Positions 1 to 13,274 of a stretch of DNA of 64,000 nucleotides are shown here, piece by piece; within the stretch, counting starts at the first letter, position 1, and each line of letters opens with the position of its first letter. The DNA comes from DYJE01 sp041660385. GTDB taxonomy: Bacteria > Desulfobacterota > Desulfobacteria > Desulfobacterales > Desulfolunaceae. The notes beneath the pieces were generated by a model. It was not told the origin of the DNA. It saw only the letters and a list, made by a program, of their open reading frames with translations, and made no database searches. The translations under genes and the position numbers were made by a program. The stretch lies in the NCBI GenBank assembly GCA_041660385.1, contig JBAZWJ010000020.1, forward strand, positions 1 through 64,000. The letters are read 5' to 3'.

Positions 1-1
1 T

Positions 2-52
2 GGCATCGAAGCTGTTTTAGACAATCAGACCCATGATGCAACACAACAATAG
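2..52 (+). CDS. possible 3' end of an upstream gene (partial)
   Basis: From base 2 an open frame reads GIEAVLDNQTHDATQQ and stops at TAG (50-52). It has the same strand as the following Fe-S oxidoreductase gene and could be the last codons of an upstream gene, perhaps of the same redox cluster. Sixteen residues are too few to assign a family, and a chance open stretch is possible. Confidence 0.3.
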   Translation, partial: GIEAVLDNQTHDATQQ

Positions 53-310
53 ACTATTGCTATTCAAAAGAGATTTGTTATTGACATCATCTGAAAATTA
101 AGAGTAGAAGGACTATTGTCCTGTAATGGATAAAGTGTTATTTTTATAATTCGGTAAAGTGACGGGTTGCCATAAGCTTCCCGCCTGATCATGTTTATCA
201 TCGTGAATGTGCATGATTCGATGTTATGATTCTGCATATGTACATTGTCATCTGTTGCGGTCGTTCCTTTTTCCCGTGACAGGAAAATGATTAAGGAGGA
301 TTTTGTTAGT
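53..310 (+). other. intergenic leader of the Fe-S oxidoreductase gene
   Basis: No gene is seen. The only promoter-like element is TTGACA at 81-86, followed 18 bases later by a poor -10 (TAGAAG, 105-110); a TATAAT at about 142-147 lacks a good -35. A strong Shine-Dalgarno AAGGAGG at 293-299 sets the start of the next gene at 311. Confidence 0.4.
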
Positions 311-1639
311 ATGGCTGATGAAGCGATAAAAATCAGTGGAGATACAAAGAGTATCTTCAAAGACAAGGTGATGGAGCTTCTGCCTGACGGCGGAAACCTC
401 AATGCCTGTCTTACGTGCGGCCTTTGTTCTTCCGGGTGTCCGGCAACAGGCATGGCCGATATGGACCCAAGGAAATTCCTGCGGATGGCTGCCCTCGGCA
501 TGGATGAAGAAATCAAGAATCACCCCTGGGTCTGGATGTGCACCATGTGCACGCGTTGTTCCAGAATTTGTCCCATGGCCATCAACATTCCCCAACTGGT
601 TTTCAATGCCCGTAAAATGAAACCCAGAGAAGAAAGACCAAAAGGGATTCTTGGGTCCTGTGATATGGCTCTCAAGGTCGAAACATGCAGCGCCATGGGA
701 TGCGGTGTTGAGGACTTCGAATTTGTTGTTGGCGATGTTCTTGATGAAGTCAAAGCTACTCAACCCATGTGGGAAGAAAGAGATCTTCAGGCACCCATCG
801 ACAAAGAAGGTGCGGAATTCTTCCTGAATCAGAATTCTCGTGAGCCCATGACTGAACCCGAAGAAATGGTTCCTCTTTGGAAGATATTGAATCTTGCGGG
901 TGCTGATTGGACATACGGAAGCACAGGCTGGGCAGGTGAGAATTACTGCCTGTTCCTTGCAGATGATCCAGGCTGGGAACACATAACCCGGGCCAGCGTA
1001 GAAAAAGCAGATGAATTGGGGTGTCCTGTCTTCCTCAACACCGAGTGAGGGCACATCACCTTTGCAGTCCTGGCAGGACTGAAAAAATTTAACATCGAAC
1101 ACAAATGCAGAGTGGATCACATCTATAACTATTATGCAAAATGGATCCGTGAAGGCAAACTCAAACCCAATCCCGACTGGAACAAGGACCTGAAGCTTAA
1201 ATTTACTGTTCAGGATCCCTGTCAGATTATCCGTAAAACTTTTGGTGATGAAACAGCTGAAAACCTTCGTTACGTGGTAAAATCCATTGTTGGAGAAGAA
1301 AACTTCATCGACATGTATCCAAACCGTTCGAACAACTTCTGCTGTGGCGGCGGTGGTGGTTTCCTCCAGTCTGGATACAAGGAAGAACGTCTGGCCTATG
1401 GCAAAATCAAAGACACACAGATTAAAAACACGGGTGCAACTTACGTTGTAGCTGGATGTCACAACTGCCATGCCCAGATCCACGAGCTTTCAGAACACTA
1501 CGAAGGCCATTATCACGTTGTTCATATCTGGTCTATTCTTGCTCTTTCTCTTGGGATCCTTGCTCCCAACGAACGAACCTACCTTGGAGAAGAACTTCAG
1601 GATGTAAACGTTCCTGAATACATCGAGCCTGAATACTAG
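311..1639 (+). CDS. HdrD/HdrBC-like Fe-S oxidoreductase (CCG domain), predicted selenoprotein
   Basis: Predicted 442-residue Fe-S electron-transfer protein of the heterodisulfide-reductase-like family. N-terminal ferredoxin-type motifs C33-x2-C36-x2-C39-x3-C43 and C77-x2-C80-x2-C83-x3-C87 should bind two [4Fe-4S] clusters. The C-terminal CCG domain has C304, C344-C345, C383 and C386 (Cx39CCx37CxxC), the site known in HdrB/HdrD to hold a special cluster. An in-frame TGA at 1046-1048 (codon 246) interrupts the frame inside the sequence NTE-U-GHITFA. Related proteins, from memory, have Cys there (TECGH). The frame continues directly with matching family sequence, no start codon with an SD lies just after it, and a hairpin follows the TGA. 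Reading UGA as selenocysteine is therefore the best explanation. The start at 311 follows AAGGAGG. A terminator follows at 1672. Alternatives are a nonsense mutation or a sequencing error. The electron donor and substrate are unknown. Confidence 0.82.
1058..1088 (+). promoter_or_regulatory. putative bacterial SECIS hairpin
   Basis: Immediately 3' of the in-frame TGA, CAGTCC (1065-1070) pairs with GGACTG (1076-1081) around loop TGGCA; one further T-A pair can close it to a GGC loop. The loop begins about 22 bases after the UGA. That is within the range known for bacterial SECIS elements, whose apical loops usually start with G. It would recruit SelB for Sec insertion at codon 246. Confidence 0.65.
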
Positions 1640-1671
1640 CGTCACCTCATACCATCCAGGTATAAAAAATT

Positions 1672-1706
1672 AAAAACCTCGGTTCATTCGAACCGAGGTT
1701 TTTTTA
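1672..1706 (+). terminator. Rho-independent terminator
   Basis: A 14-bp perfect stem (1672-1685 with 1690-1703) with an ATTC loop ends in a run of T. It lies 32 bases after the stop of the Fe-S oxidoreductase gene and closes that transcript. Confidence 0.9.
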
Positions 1707-1747
1707 TTGCGTAAATGCAACATCCTTTTGTCCGTTGTTTATTCAAT

Positions 1748-3669
1748 CATACATTCCGCATCCTTCGTAAGCAACAAACCATGATTTGATCGGTCATCAT
1801 TTAGATTTTCCGGGTCAATTTTTTCAATTAAGGAAAAGTAAACGCGTCAACAGGAACATCCAGGGCAACCAGATATTCGAGCTGGTAATCTTTTAAAGGT
1901 TTTGCCAGTTGCCGGTGCCCTCCTATGGTGATGACCATGATTCCGGAAAATTTGGTGGTCATCATGAATGCTGTGGGCTTCTTCGTGTTTTTTTATCCCA
2001 ACCCACCATGGCGTTTCCTGTTTTTTCAACATACATGCGCATGGAACGTTCCATAAGCCTCCAGATCAGAAGGGCGATCAAAAGCACGAGTCCCAGGACT
2101 TCGATGCGCTCAGCTCTTTTCAAGAAGATGCTGTTGACAATGGCCGGGTCTTTCAGAAAACCGAAATTTTTCTCAATACCGATCTGTCTTTTGTACAGAG
2201 TAAGAAGTTCATCTGATGACCATGTTTCTTTGTCGGTGATGTTTGTAATCAGAACAAAGCACCCGGCTTTCCTGCGCAATAACTCTGTTTTTTCAGGAAC
2301 CTGGTGAACCGTGGCAGAAAGAACATATTCATAACCTGTGATTGTGCGAGGTTGATCTATAACGGGACGTCCGCGCCCATATTTGGGAACTTCCTTAATG
2401 TCGGTCGCCACGGTATGGTACGACGAATCGGCTGAACGGACGAGCTTTTCCGACGCAACCCTTGCATCTTTTTCACAGAAAAAAGGTGTGGCCGTGGCGG
2501 TCTTGCACAGCTTTTCGAGTTTCTTGTAATCGTCTTCAATCATGCGGTCGATTCTTTTATGACGCCTTTTGTCATGGGAACTGGAATGGACCACAATGGC
2601 CCGATAGGTTTTCCCGAATAACGCCACATCGATATCCTGGGTTTTATAATGGGCCGAGGGACGTTTTTCGCTTCCCGAATCGTCTGCAAGCGTTCCCACA
2701 TCCTCCCATTTTCCGGCAGCAACGGCAGCGTCTATGGCGCGGTCACATTCTTTATACGTTGCCGGAAGCCTCGACAAAACCAGCGTGCCGTTTTTATCCG
2801 CTTCCATAAAATTGGCCTCAGAGACAAGGGCTGCGTCTGCGACATAAACATAGGCTCCTTTAGAGAGTCCATGGTTTGCCATGTGCTTCGAAACCTGAGT
2901 CAGAATTTCATTGTTCAAGGTTTTATCCGAGGCGTTCCCGTCTTTTGTCGCTCCGAAGATCGGAATATTGCGATCAACACAAAGCATGGAAATCAAGAAC
3001 TGTTTGAGATCCGGGCGCTTGTCTTTGCTGTAACCATACGTGATTTTAAACGGGGGGTCGTCCTCTTCCTCTCTCGTGTAATCTCCATACACTAAGACGG
3101 ATGTGGTGTCGAAGTTCAACCGCCTTCCATCAACCCCAAATTCGGCGAGAGCTGTCTGGGATATTTTCGAAAAGATCGATAGCGTTCCTTTCTCATAGAT
3201 CCTGTCCATGGCCCTGCCCAGGTTGGTATCATTAAAGCACGATGGCTCTATAGATTCTCCAAGAAGAAGTTCTGTATCTTTTTCATCAAAGAACTCCGTC
3301 AGCCTGTAAAGGGGGGAGCGCCCTGAAAGGGTGTCTAAAACCATGGCAAGCACCGCCATTCCCGGCGATAGTTCCATTTCCGTTTGAACCATTTCGTTGA
3401 TCGTTTCCACAAGACCCAGACGTTTCGCATAGTGTTTCACAACTGGAAAATGCCTGACTTCCGTAATGGTCATTTGCTCGGTGTTGATTTTGTTAATTGT
3501 TCCCTCATAGATCATGAGGTAAGTGTTTGAGGGAAGTGTATCAGCAACTGATTGAAATGTCTAGTGAAAAATATATTAATAATTATATCGGAATGTTAAA
3601 ACAATTTTATGTAGTTAAACTCTATACTAAATTCATAGGTTTTCAGTTCTGAGGGGTGCGGAATGTATG
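1748..3669 (-). mobile_element. insertion sequence, IS1634/IS4-type
   Basis: A 1922-bp element bounded by imperfect terminal inverted repeats. The left end starts CATACATTCCGCATCCTTC (1748-1766) and the right end, read inward from 3669, starts CATACATTCCGCACCCCTC; 17 of 19 positions match. It is flanked by direct copies of TTCAAT (1742-1747 and 3670-3675), a 6-bp target duplication consistent with the family. One transposase gene fills the element on the minus strand. It sits between the terminator of the Fe-S oxidoreductase gene and the terminator of the rRNA operon, so it disrupts no visible gene. The intact duplication suggests a fairly recent insertion. Confidence 0.88.
1828..3515 (-). 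pseudogene. IS1634-family DDE transposase with a frameshift near its C-terminus
   Basis: The first frame (3515 to 1962) encodes 517 residues of a DDE transposase: N-terminal DUF4277-like region, D136 in NFDTTS, D227 in VADAAL, E448 in GIEKNFGF. It ends abruptly after WDKKTRRSPQHS. In the -1 frame the expected family ending TKKPTAFMMTTKFSGIMV continues to a stop at 1828-1830. The two frames meet at an A7 run on the coding strand (T7 at 1988-1994). Either one base was gained or lost, or the run is a slippage site that makes both a 517-residue and a full-length (about 560-residue) product. If there is no slippage, the element lacks its last 50 or so residues and may be inactive. Confidence 0.8.
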
Positions 3670-3746
3670 TTCAATCGATTTATTCAGGACATATAGTGAG
3701 AAAAAGGAGCGTGATCAACAGAGTATTAACCGCAGAATAAGCAAAA

Positions 3747-3782
3747 AAAAGCCCCTGAGTCAATAAAGACTCAGGGGCTTTT
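3747..3782. terminator. bidirectional terminator after the rRNA operon
   Basis: A 15-bp stem (3747-3761 with 3768-3782; core GCCCCTGAGTC) has A-runs on one side and T-runs on the other, so it can work on both strands. It lies 10 bases beyond the 5S gene and terminates the minus-strand rRNA transcript. Confidence 0.88.
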
Positions 3783-3791
3783 CAAAAAGAA

Positions 3792-3907
<116 letters not shown>

Positions 3908-3972
3908 TAATCGGTTTTCAATTCGAATATAGATTCAGTAAAACGCTCAAATATCAAAGGTAAAAAAATTGT

Positions 3973-6968
<2,996 letters not shown>

Positions 6969-7129
6969 ACAAATTAAATTTCTACCTTTAATACTTTGAG
7001 CGCTTTAATGAATCTATATCCAAATTGTCAAAGAACTATTTTTTTGCACCCGCTCTCTTTCAAGGGCGAGGCAGGAGAACTCATAATTTACTTATGAACT
7101 CTCCTGCTAAAATTTTTTAAAAAAACTCT

Positions 7130-7205
7130 TGGTGGAGGATAACGGGATCGAACCGTTGACCTCCTGCGTGCAAGGCAGGCGCTCTCCCAGCTGAGCTAAT
7201 CCCCC
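7130..7205 (-). tRNA. tRNA-Ala (anticodon TGC)
   Basis: 76 nt with encoded CCA. The acceptor stem GGGGGAT pairs with ATCCTCC, the T-loop is GGTTCGATCC and the anticodon loop centres on TGC. It lies in the 16S-23S spacer, the usual place for this tRNA, between tRNA-Ile and the 23S gene. Confidence 0.96.
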
Positions 7206-7209
7206 AATA

Positions 7210-7287
<78 letters not shown>

Positions 7288-7385
7288 TAAAACGAGCTTT
7301 CTTTTGTTTCTTCTATTAAAGATCATTTTCTATCATCTGATCTCTAAAAATTAGGCAGTAAGTGCAGTTACTCTATCTATCCTTT

Positions 7386-8947
<1,562 letters not shown>

Positions 8948-9085
8948 ATATCTTCCTGACCCAAGTCTTTCCCTAAAGAAATCTCAGATCTTTTTAACTC
9001 TTCTATTGATCGAGAACTTTTTCGCACTTACTGCCTAATTTTCAAAGACCAAATCCGCTCAACCTCTCAGCCAAGCAACCCGAAC

Positions 9086-9114
9086 AATCTATATTATCTC
9101 TGCTCGGCTGTCAA
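9086..9114 (-). promoter_or_regulatory. putative rRNA promoter P2
   Basis: Minus strand: TTGACA (9109-9114), 17-base spacer, TAGATT (9086-9091). About 140 bases upstream of the 16S 5' end. The -10 is moderate. No gene lies between 8948 and 9341; the region is the leader and promoter zone of the rRNA operon. Confidence 0.5.
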
Positions 9115-9218
9115 TCACTTTTTTTTCTTTTTTTCCGTGATCGACTCAGGCCATATTTAATTACTAACTTTCCGGCCTTTTTTTCTTTTGTCTTCCCCTC
9201 TCACCGAAAGACTTGAGG

Positions 9219-9247
9219 GTTTTACACTTGATGCCCTATGCTGTCAA
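9219..9247 (-). promoter_or_regulatory. putative rRNA promoter P1
   Basis: Minus strand: perfect TTGACA (9242-9247), 17-base spacer, TAAAAC (9219-9224). An A-rich stretch lies upstream (9248-9260), like an UP element. Together with the site at 9086-9114 it gives the tandem-promoter layout common for rRNA operons. Confidence 0.6.
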
Positions 9248-9341
9248 CAAAAAAAAACAACTCTAATGAAAATATATTAAGTAAACACGATTATCATTCC
9301 CATTGCTCTTCTTCAAGCAACATAAACGAATGAAAAATAGC

Positions 9342-10628
9342 TCAGGCTTTCAAAATGAATTTGTGATATCGTTTCTTTCCTGCCCTCAAAACAACCTCAC
9401 CATCATCAAAATCCTCTATATTAATGATCTGATCTTGATTGTCCACACGCTTTCCGTTCAAATACGCCCCACCCTGCTGAATGAGTTTTCTGGCTGCCCC
9501 ATTGGAATTAGCGAGGCCTGCTATCACAAGAAGCTTGATGGATGATACACCCTCGTTAATCTCATCGACAGATATTAACGAACTCGGAACTGAATCCATG
9601 CCTTCACAACTCATCTTCCGTGGAATTGTGCTGGACGGAAGTATGTCGTCTGCAATGATTCGTTCACCAAACATGCTCTGAGCTGAAGCCACCGCCTTGA
9701 CCGCCTCTTCGTGACCATGTGCAAGCAACGTCGTTTCATACGCAAGCACTGCTTTTGCGCTGTTCAATCCAGCGTCACTGAGATTCGCAACATTTTTTAC
9801 TTCATCAATGGGTAAGAATGTAAACAGACTTAAAAACCTGACAAGATCATTATCATCCGTATTGACCCAGAACTGATAATAGTCGTAAGGAGAAGTCCTT
9901 TCAGCATCAAGCCACACAGCACCACTAGCTGTTTTTCCCATCTTCACACCACTGCTCGTTGTAATCAGAGGAAAGGTAATACCGAAAGCAGTTTTCCTGT
10001 GAACTTTTCGGACAAGATCTATTCCAGCAACAATATTTCCCCATTGGTCGCTACCACCCATTTGAAGCATGCAATTGTGACTTTGAACAAGTTTCATAAA
10101 ATCATATGCCTGAAGAAGCATGTAATTGAACTCAATAAAACTTAAACCATCTTCTGAATCAAGTCGCATTTTATAACTTTCAGCCTTGATCATGCGGTTA
10201 ACGCTGAAATGTCGTCCAATATCCCTTAAAAAATCAATATAACCAAGACCATTTAACCAGTCTGCATTATCAACAAGAGTCGCTTGTCCATCTGCAAAAT
10301 TTATAAAATTAGACAATTGCTTTTTAATGCCGATTTTATTGGTTTCTACATCTTCTCGGGTAATGATTTTACGCATTTCCGTTTTCCCGCTCGGATCTCC
10401 GATTAGACCGGTCCCTCCGCCAACAAGCGCAATTGGCCTATGCCCGCTCCGCTGCATGTGGGCAAGGGACATTATTGGTACAAGACTCCCCACATGCAGA
10501 CTGGACGCAGTTGGATCAAATCCGATATAGCACGAAGCGTTTCCTGTCTTAAGATAATCTCGCAGCTCTTCATCATGTGTTGTATTTTCTATAAATCCAC
10601 GCTCGTGCAATATATCAAGAACATTCAT
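9342..10628 (-). CDS. tyrS: tyrosyl-tRNA synthetase
   Basis: 428 residues. Charges tRNA-Tyr in the cytoplasm. Class I synthetase: the Rossmann domain has the HIGH-like HVGS (in SSLHVGSLVP), the tyrosine site GGSDQWGN and the KMSKS-like KMGKT. A C-terminal S4 RNA-binding domain ends the protein (SNGAARKLIQQGGAYLNGKRV). The frame opens with GTG TTG ATG ATG at 10637. I chose the ATG at 10628 because AAGGTG sits at good spacing. The Shine-Dalgarno overlaps the stop of rny, so tyrS is probably co-transcribed with and coupled to rny. Length is normal. No clear terminator is seen before the rRNA promoters. Confidence 0.95.
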   Translation of the reverse strand: MNVLDILHERGFIENTTHDEELRDYLKTGNASCYIGFDPTASSLHVGSLVPIMSLAHMQRSGHRPIALVGGGTGLIGDPSGKTEMRKIITREDVETNKIGIKKQLSNFINFADGQATLVDNADWLNGLGYIDFLRDIGRHFSVNRMIKAESYKMRLDSEDGLSFIEFNYMLLQAYDFMKLVQSHNCMLQMGGSDQWGNIVAGIDLVRKVHRKTAFGITFPLITTSSGVKMGKTASGAVWLDAERTSPYDYYQFWVNTDDNDLVRFLSLFTFLPIDEVKNVANLSDAGLNSAKAVLAYETTLLAHGHEEAVKAVASAQSMFGERIIADDILPSSTIPRKMSCEGMDSVPSSLISVDEINEGVSSIKLLVIAGLANSNGAARKLIQQGGAYLNGKRVDNQDQIINIEDFDDGEVVLRAGKKRYHKFILKA

Positions 10629-10639
10629 CATCAACACCT

Positions 10640-12202
10640 TTATTTGTTTGCATAACCCACTGCGCGGGTTTCACGAATAACAATCACTTTTATCTGACCA
10701 GGGAAGGTCAGTGTTTCTTCAATTTTCTTGGCAATATCACGGCTAAGCATCACAGCATCTTCATCTTTGACTATATTACCCTCAACGATAACTCTAAGCT
10801 CACGGCCAGCCTGAATGGCATAAGAATTCTCGACGCCATCATATGAATTTGCAATGGCCTCCAGCTCTTCAAGTCTTTTAACATAGTTTTCCAGCAACTC
10901 TTTTCTTGCTCCAGGTCTTGCACCTGAAAGCGAGTCTGCTGCCTGAACAAGTTGATCATAAACCGAAACAGGGGGCACATCTTCGTGATGGGCTGCTATA
11001 CCTTGGACAACTTTTGGAGACTCACCATATTTTTTTGCAAGGTTAGCTCCAATGACGGCGTGCGGGCCTTCGACTTCATGATCAACAGCTTTACCAATAT
11101 CATGCAGAAGGCCCATTCGTTTAGCAAGTTTTACGTTCAAGCCAAGCTCAGCAGCCATAATCCCACAGAGAAAACCAACTTCCACCGAATGCTGCAACAC
11201 GTTCTGGGCATAGCTTGTTCTGAATTTTAGCCGTCCAATTATCATGATCAATTCGGGGTCAATACCATGAACACCAAGATCAAATGCAGCCTGGTCACCT
11301 GCTTCCTTGATCGTCAGGTCTACTTCCTTTTCAACCGCCCGAACCACTTCCTCTATTCGTGCCGGATGTATGCGACCATCAGCAATCAACTTAAGAAGCG
11401 ATAATCTTGCAACCTCTCTCCGAACCGGGTTAAAACCGGAGAGAATAACTGCTTCAGGAGTGTCGTCTATAATAAGATCTATCCCTGTTTCAGCTTCTAA
11501 TGCTCTTATGTTTCGGCCTTCGCGCCCGATGATTCGTCCTTTCATTTCGTCATTCGGAAGCGGCACAACCGAAACTGTCCTTTCGGCAACAAAATCTCCG
11601 GCATATCTTTGGATAGCAGTTGCAATAATCTTTTTTGACTCTTTATCAGCTGTTTCTTTCGCTTCAGTCGTGATCTTTTTAATCATTTTCGCCCCGTCAT
11701 GGCGGGCTTCATTTTCCATGGCTTTTAAAAGGAGGTCTTTTGCTTCATCCGTTGTCATCCCGGAAATTTTTTCAAGTTGAACTTTCTGATCCTCTATCAT
11801 TGATTGATATTTTATCTTATCGTTTTCAAGAATCTCTGCCTGAGCATTCAACTCCATTTCTGTGTCGTTGAGTTCTTTTTCCCTCTTCTCGAAAATGTCA
11901 TGCCGTCTGTCCAACTTTTCTGATTTTTGGTTCAATCGTTTATCAAGCTTCTTGAGTTCCGAACGAGTCTCATTTGTTTCGGCATCAAAGGCGGTTTTCA
12001 TTTTAAACAACCTGTCTTTGGCTTCAACATTCGCTTCTTTCAGAAGCGTTTCTGCCCTTCTTCTTGCATCATCAATGATTTTCCCTGCTTCCTCTTCGGC
12101 AAACTGCATTTTCGAGGAAATGTCCCGGGATTTCAATACGTATGCAATCAGGAAACCTATACCAAAACACACCAGTCCTGAAATAACCGTCACCACATCC
12201 AT
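10640..12202 (-). CDS. rny: ribonuclease Y
   Basis: 520 residues, the normal length. Membrane-anchored endoribonuclease that starts mRNA decay. One N-terminal transmembrane helix (residues about 4-23) is followed by a long charged coiled coil (about 30-200), a KH RNA-binding domain (GRIIGREGRNIRALE) and an HD phosphohydrolase domain with the HD pair in LLHDIGKAVDHE and HH in IAAHHED. AGGAGA lies 5 bases before the ATG. It is between tyrS (downstream) and the 6S RNA and zapA (upstream). Confidence 0.97.
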   Translation of the reverse strand: MDVVTVISGLVCFGIGFLIAYVLKSRDISSKMQFAEEEAGKIIDDARRRAETLLKEANVEAKDRLFKMKTAFDAETNETRSELKKLDKRLNQKSEKLDRRHDIFEKREKELNDTEMELNAQAEILENDKIKYQSMIEDQKVQLEKISGMTTDEAKDLLLKAMENEARHDGAKMIKKITTEAKETADKESKKIIATAIQRYAGDFVAERTVSVVPLPNDEMKGRIIGREGRNIRALEAETGIDLIIDDTPEAVILSGFNPVRREVARLSLLKLIADGRIHPARIEEVVRAVEKEVDLTIKEAGDQAAFDLGVHGIDPELIMIIGRLKFRTSYAQNVLQHSVEVGFLCGIMAAELGLNVKLAKRMGLLHDIGKAVDHEVEGPHAVIGANLAKKYGESPKVVQGIAAHHEDVPPVSVYDQLVQAADSLSGARPGARKELLENYVKRLEELEAIANSYDGVENSYAIQAGRELRVIVEGNIVKDEDAVMLSRDIAKKIEETLTFPGQIKVIVIRETRAVGYANK

Positions 12203-12399
12203 TACAATCTCCTAATATATGTAAATTCCAGACGATGTTTATTACCATCACTGGAGTAAGTGAGTTGCACCCCTTGCTCACTGCTGACAGAAACATACCA
12301 ACTGAACCACAGCAAGGGAAATATGACCAAAATATAAGAACGAGATTCGTTAAAAGGAATACTGCGACTGGATATACGAAGGTTTGGGAAAAAAAGAAG

Positions 12400-12600
12400 A
12401 ACAGAAATCAATCCCCACCATTGTGCCGTGTTGACGAATCTTTGAACCATAGGTTCAAGGTGGGTACCTTATAGTTTCTTTAGGCTTTTCTGTAATATAT
12501 CAGAACATGCACACCAAAACCAGGAAAGGCTCCCTTTAAGATTTCATTGGGTCAAAGAATTAAAAACAATCACGAACACGGCAGGGATCAATTTCTGTAA
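12400..12600 (-). ncRNA. ssrS: 6S RNA
   Basis: About 200 nt on the minus strand. The 5' arm (ACAGAAATTGATCCC, ending near 12598) pairs with the 3' arm (GGGGATTGATTTCTGT, ending near 12401) over about 16 pairs. An inner GCCGTGT pairs with ACACGGC. The 3' half holds the hallmark CCTTGAACC..GGTTCAA hairpin (about 12435-12455) seen in 6S RNAs, and the central part is A/U-rich as expected of an open bubble. The position just downstream of zapA is the conserved site of ssrS in many proteobacteria. 6S RNA binds the housekeeping sigma-RNA polymerase. A T-rich tract follows the 3' end. Ends are approximate. Confidence 0.85.
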
Positions 12601-12642
12601 TGACCCTTTTCAAAACTAAACTGGATAAATAATAAATACCAA

Positions 12643-12963
12643 TCAATTAATTATTGTTTCTATCTTATTGGATATTTTTGTCGATCTTTCCTTAATGGTT
12701 TTTAATAAATCATCGTATTTGTCTTTAAGATCAAAAAAATCATTACAGATGTTTAACGTAGCCAGAAGGAGTTGGGCGAATTTATTTGCATCGTTATTTG
12801 GCAAAGGCATACTATCCTTAGCGCCTTCAACCATATTCATAATAAATTCAACAACTAACTCGACATGCTTATCCTCTGGACTTGCCTTGAATCTGTATTG
12901 TTCACCAAAAAGTATAATTTCAACGATTCGTTCCAACTTATTATTATTTTCCAGTCTTTTCAC
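12643..12963 (-). CDS. zapA: cell division protein ZapA
   Basis: 106 residues. Small cytoplasmic protein that bundles FtsZ at the division ring. The N-terminal half (VEIILFGEQYRFKASPEDKHVELVVEFI) fits the ZapA globular head; the C-terminal half is a predicted coiled coil. The start codon is GTG with AGGGA upstream. It lies 9 bases after the zapB-like gene, so the two are co-transcribed, and the 6S RNA follows, which supports the call. Confidence 0.85.
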   Translation of the reverse strand: MKRLENNNKLERIVEIILFGEQYRFKASPEDKHVELVVEFIMNMVEGAKDSMPLPNNDANKFAQLLLATLNICNDFFDLKDKYDDLLKTIKERSTKISNKIETIIN

Positions 12964-12972
12964 TGAATATCC

Positions 12973-13221
12973 CTATGAAGCGGGTGCATCGGAAAAATGA
13001 TTTAACTTTTCAATTAAATTGACTATTTTTTCCCGAACCATTTCCTTCTTCTCAGAATATCTAACTTCAGCTTCGGATTTAGTTCTTATTTCTTTTTCCA
13101 TTATTTCTATTCTGCTTTTAAGTCTTGTATTTGCTGCTTTAAGATTTGCGCAGAGTTCTAAAAGGGACTCCACTTTTTCGTCTATGTCATCAAATTGACT
13201 TAAAATCACATCGTTATCCAA
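12973..13221 (-). CDS. ZapB-like coiled-coil cell division protein
   Basis: 82 residues, almost entirely coiled coil with heptad-like spacing (residues about 10-75) and rich in Lys and Glu. Start appears to be TTG, with AGAGGTG just upstream. Its size, coiled coil and position directly before zapA fit a ZapB-type division factor, but the sequence alone is not diagnostic. Confidence 0.65.
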   Translation of the reverse strand: MDNDVILSQFDDIDEKVESLLELCANLKAANTRLKSRIEIMEKEIRTKSEAEVRYSEKKEMVREKIVNLIEKLNHFSDAPAS

Positions 13222-13274
13222 TCACACACCTCTTGATACTTATAATTGTATATAATCTTTCTTGTTGTTCAAAG

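Noticed and set aside
1112..1639. Separate 175-residue gene after the UGA
   Set aside because: Same frame as the upstream part, no Shine-Dalgarno before its ATG, and it lacks the N-terminal part of its domain; better read as one selenoprotein gene.
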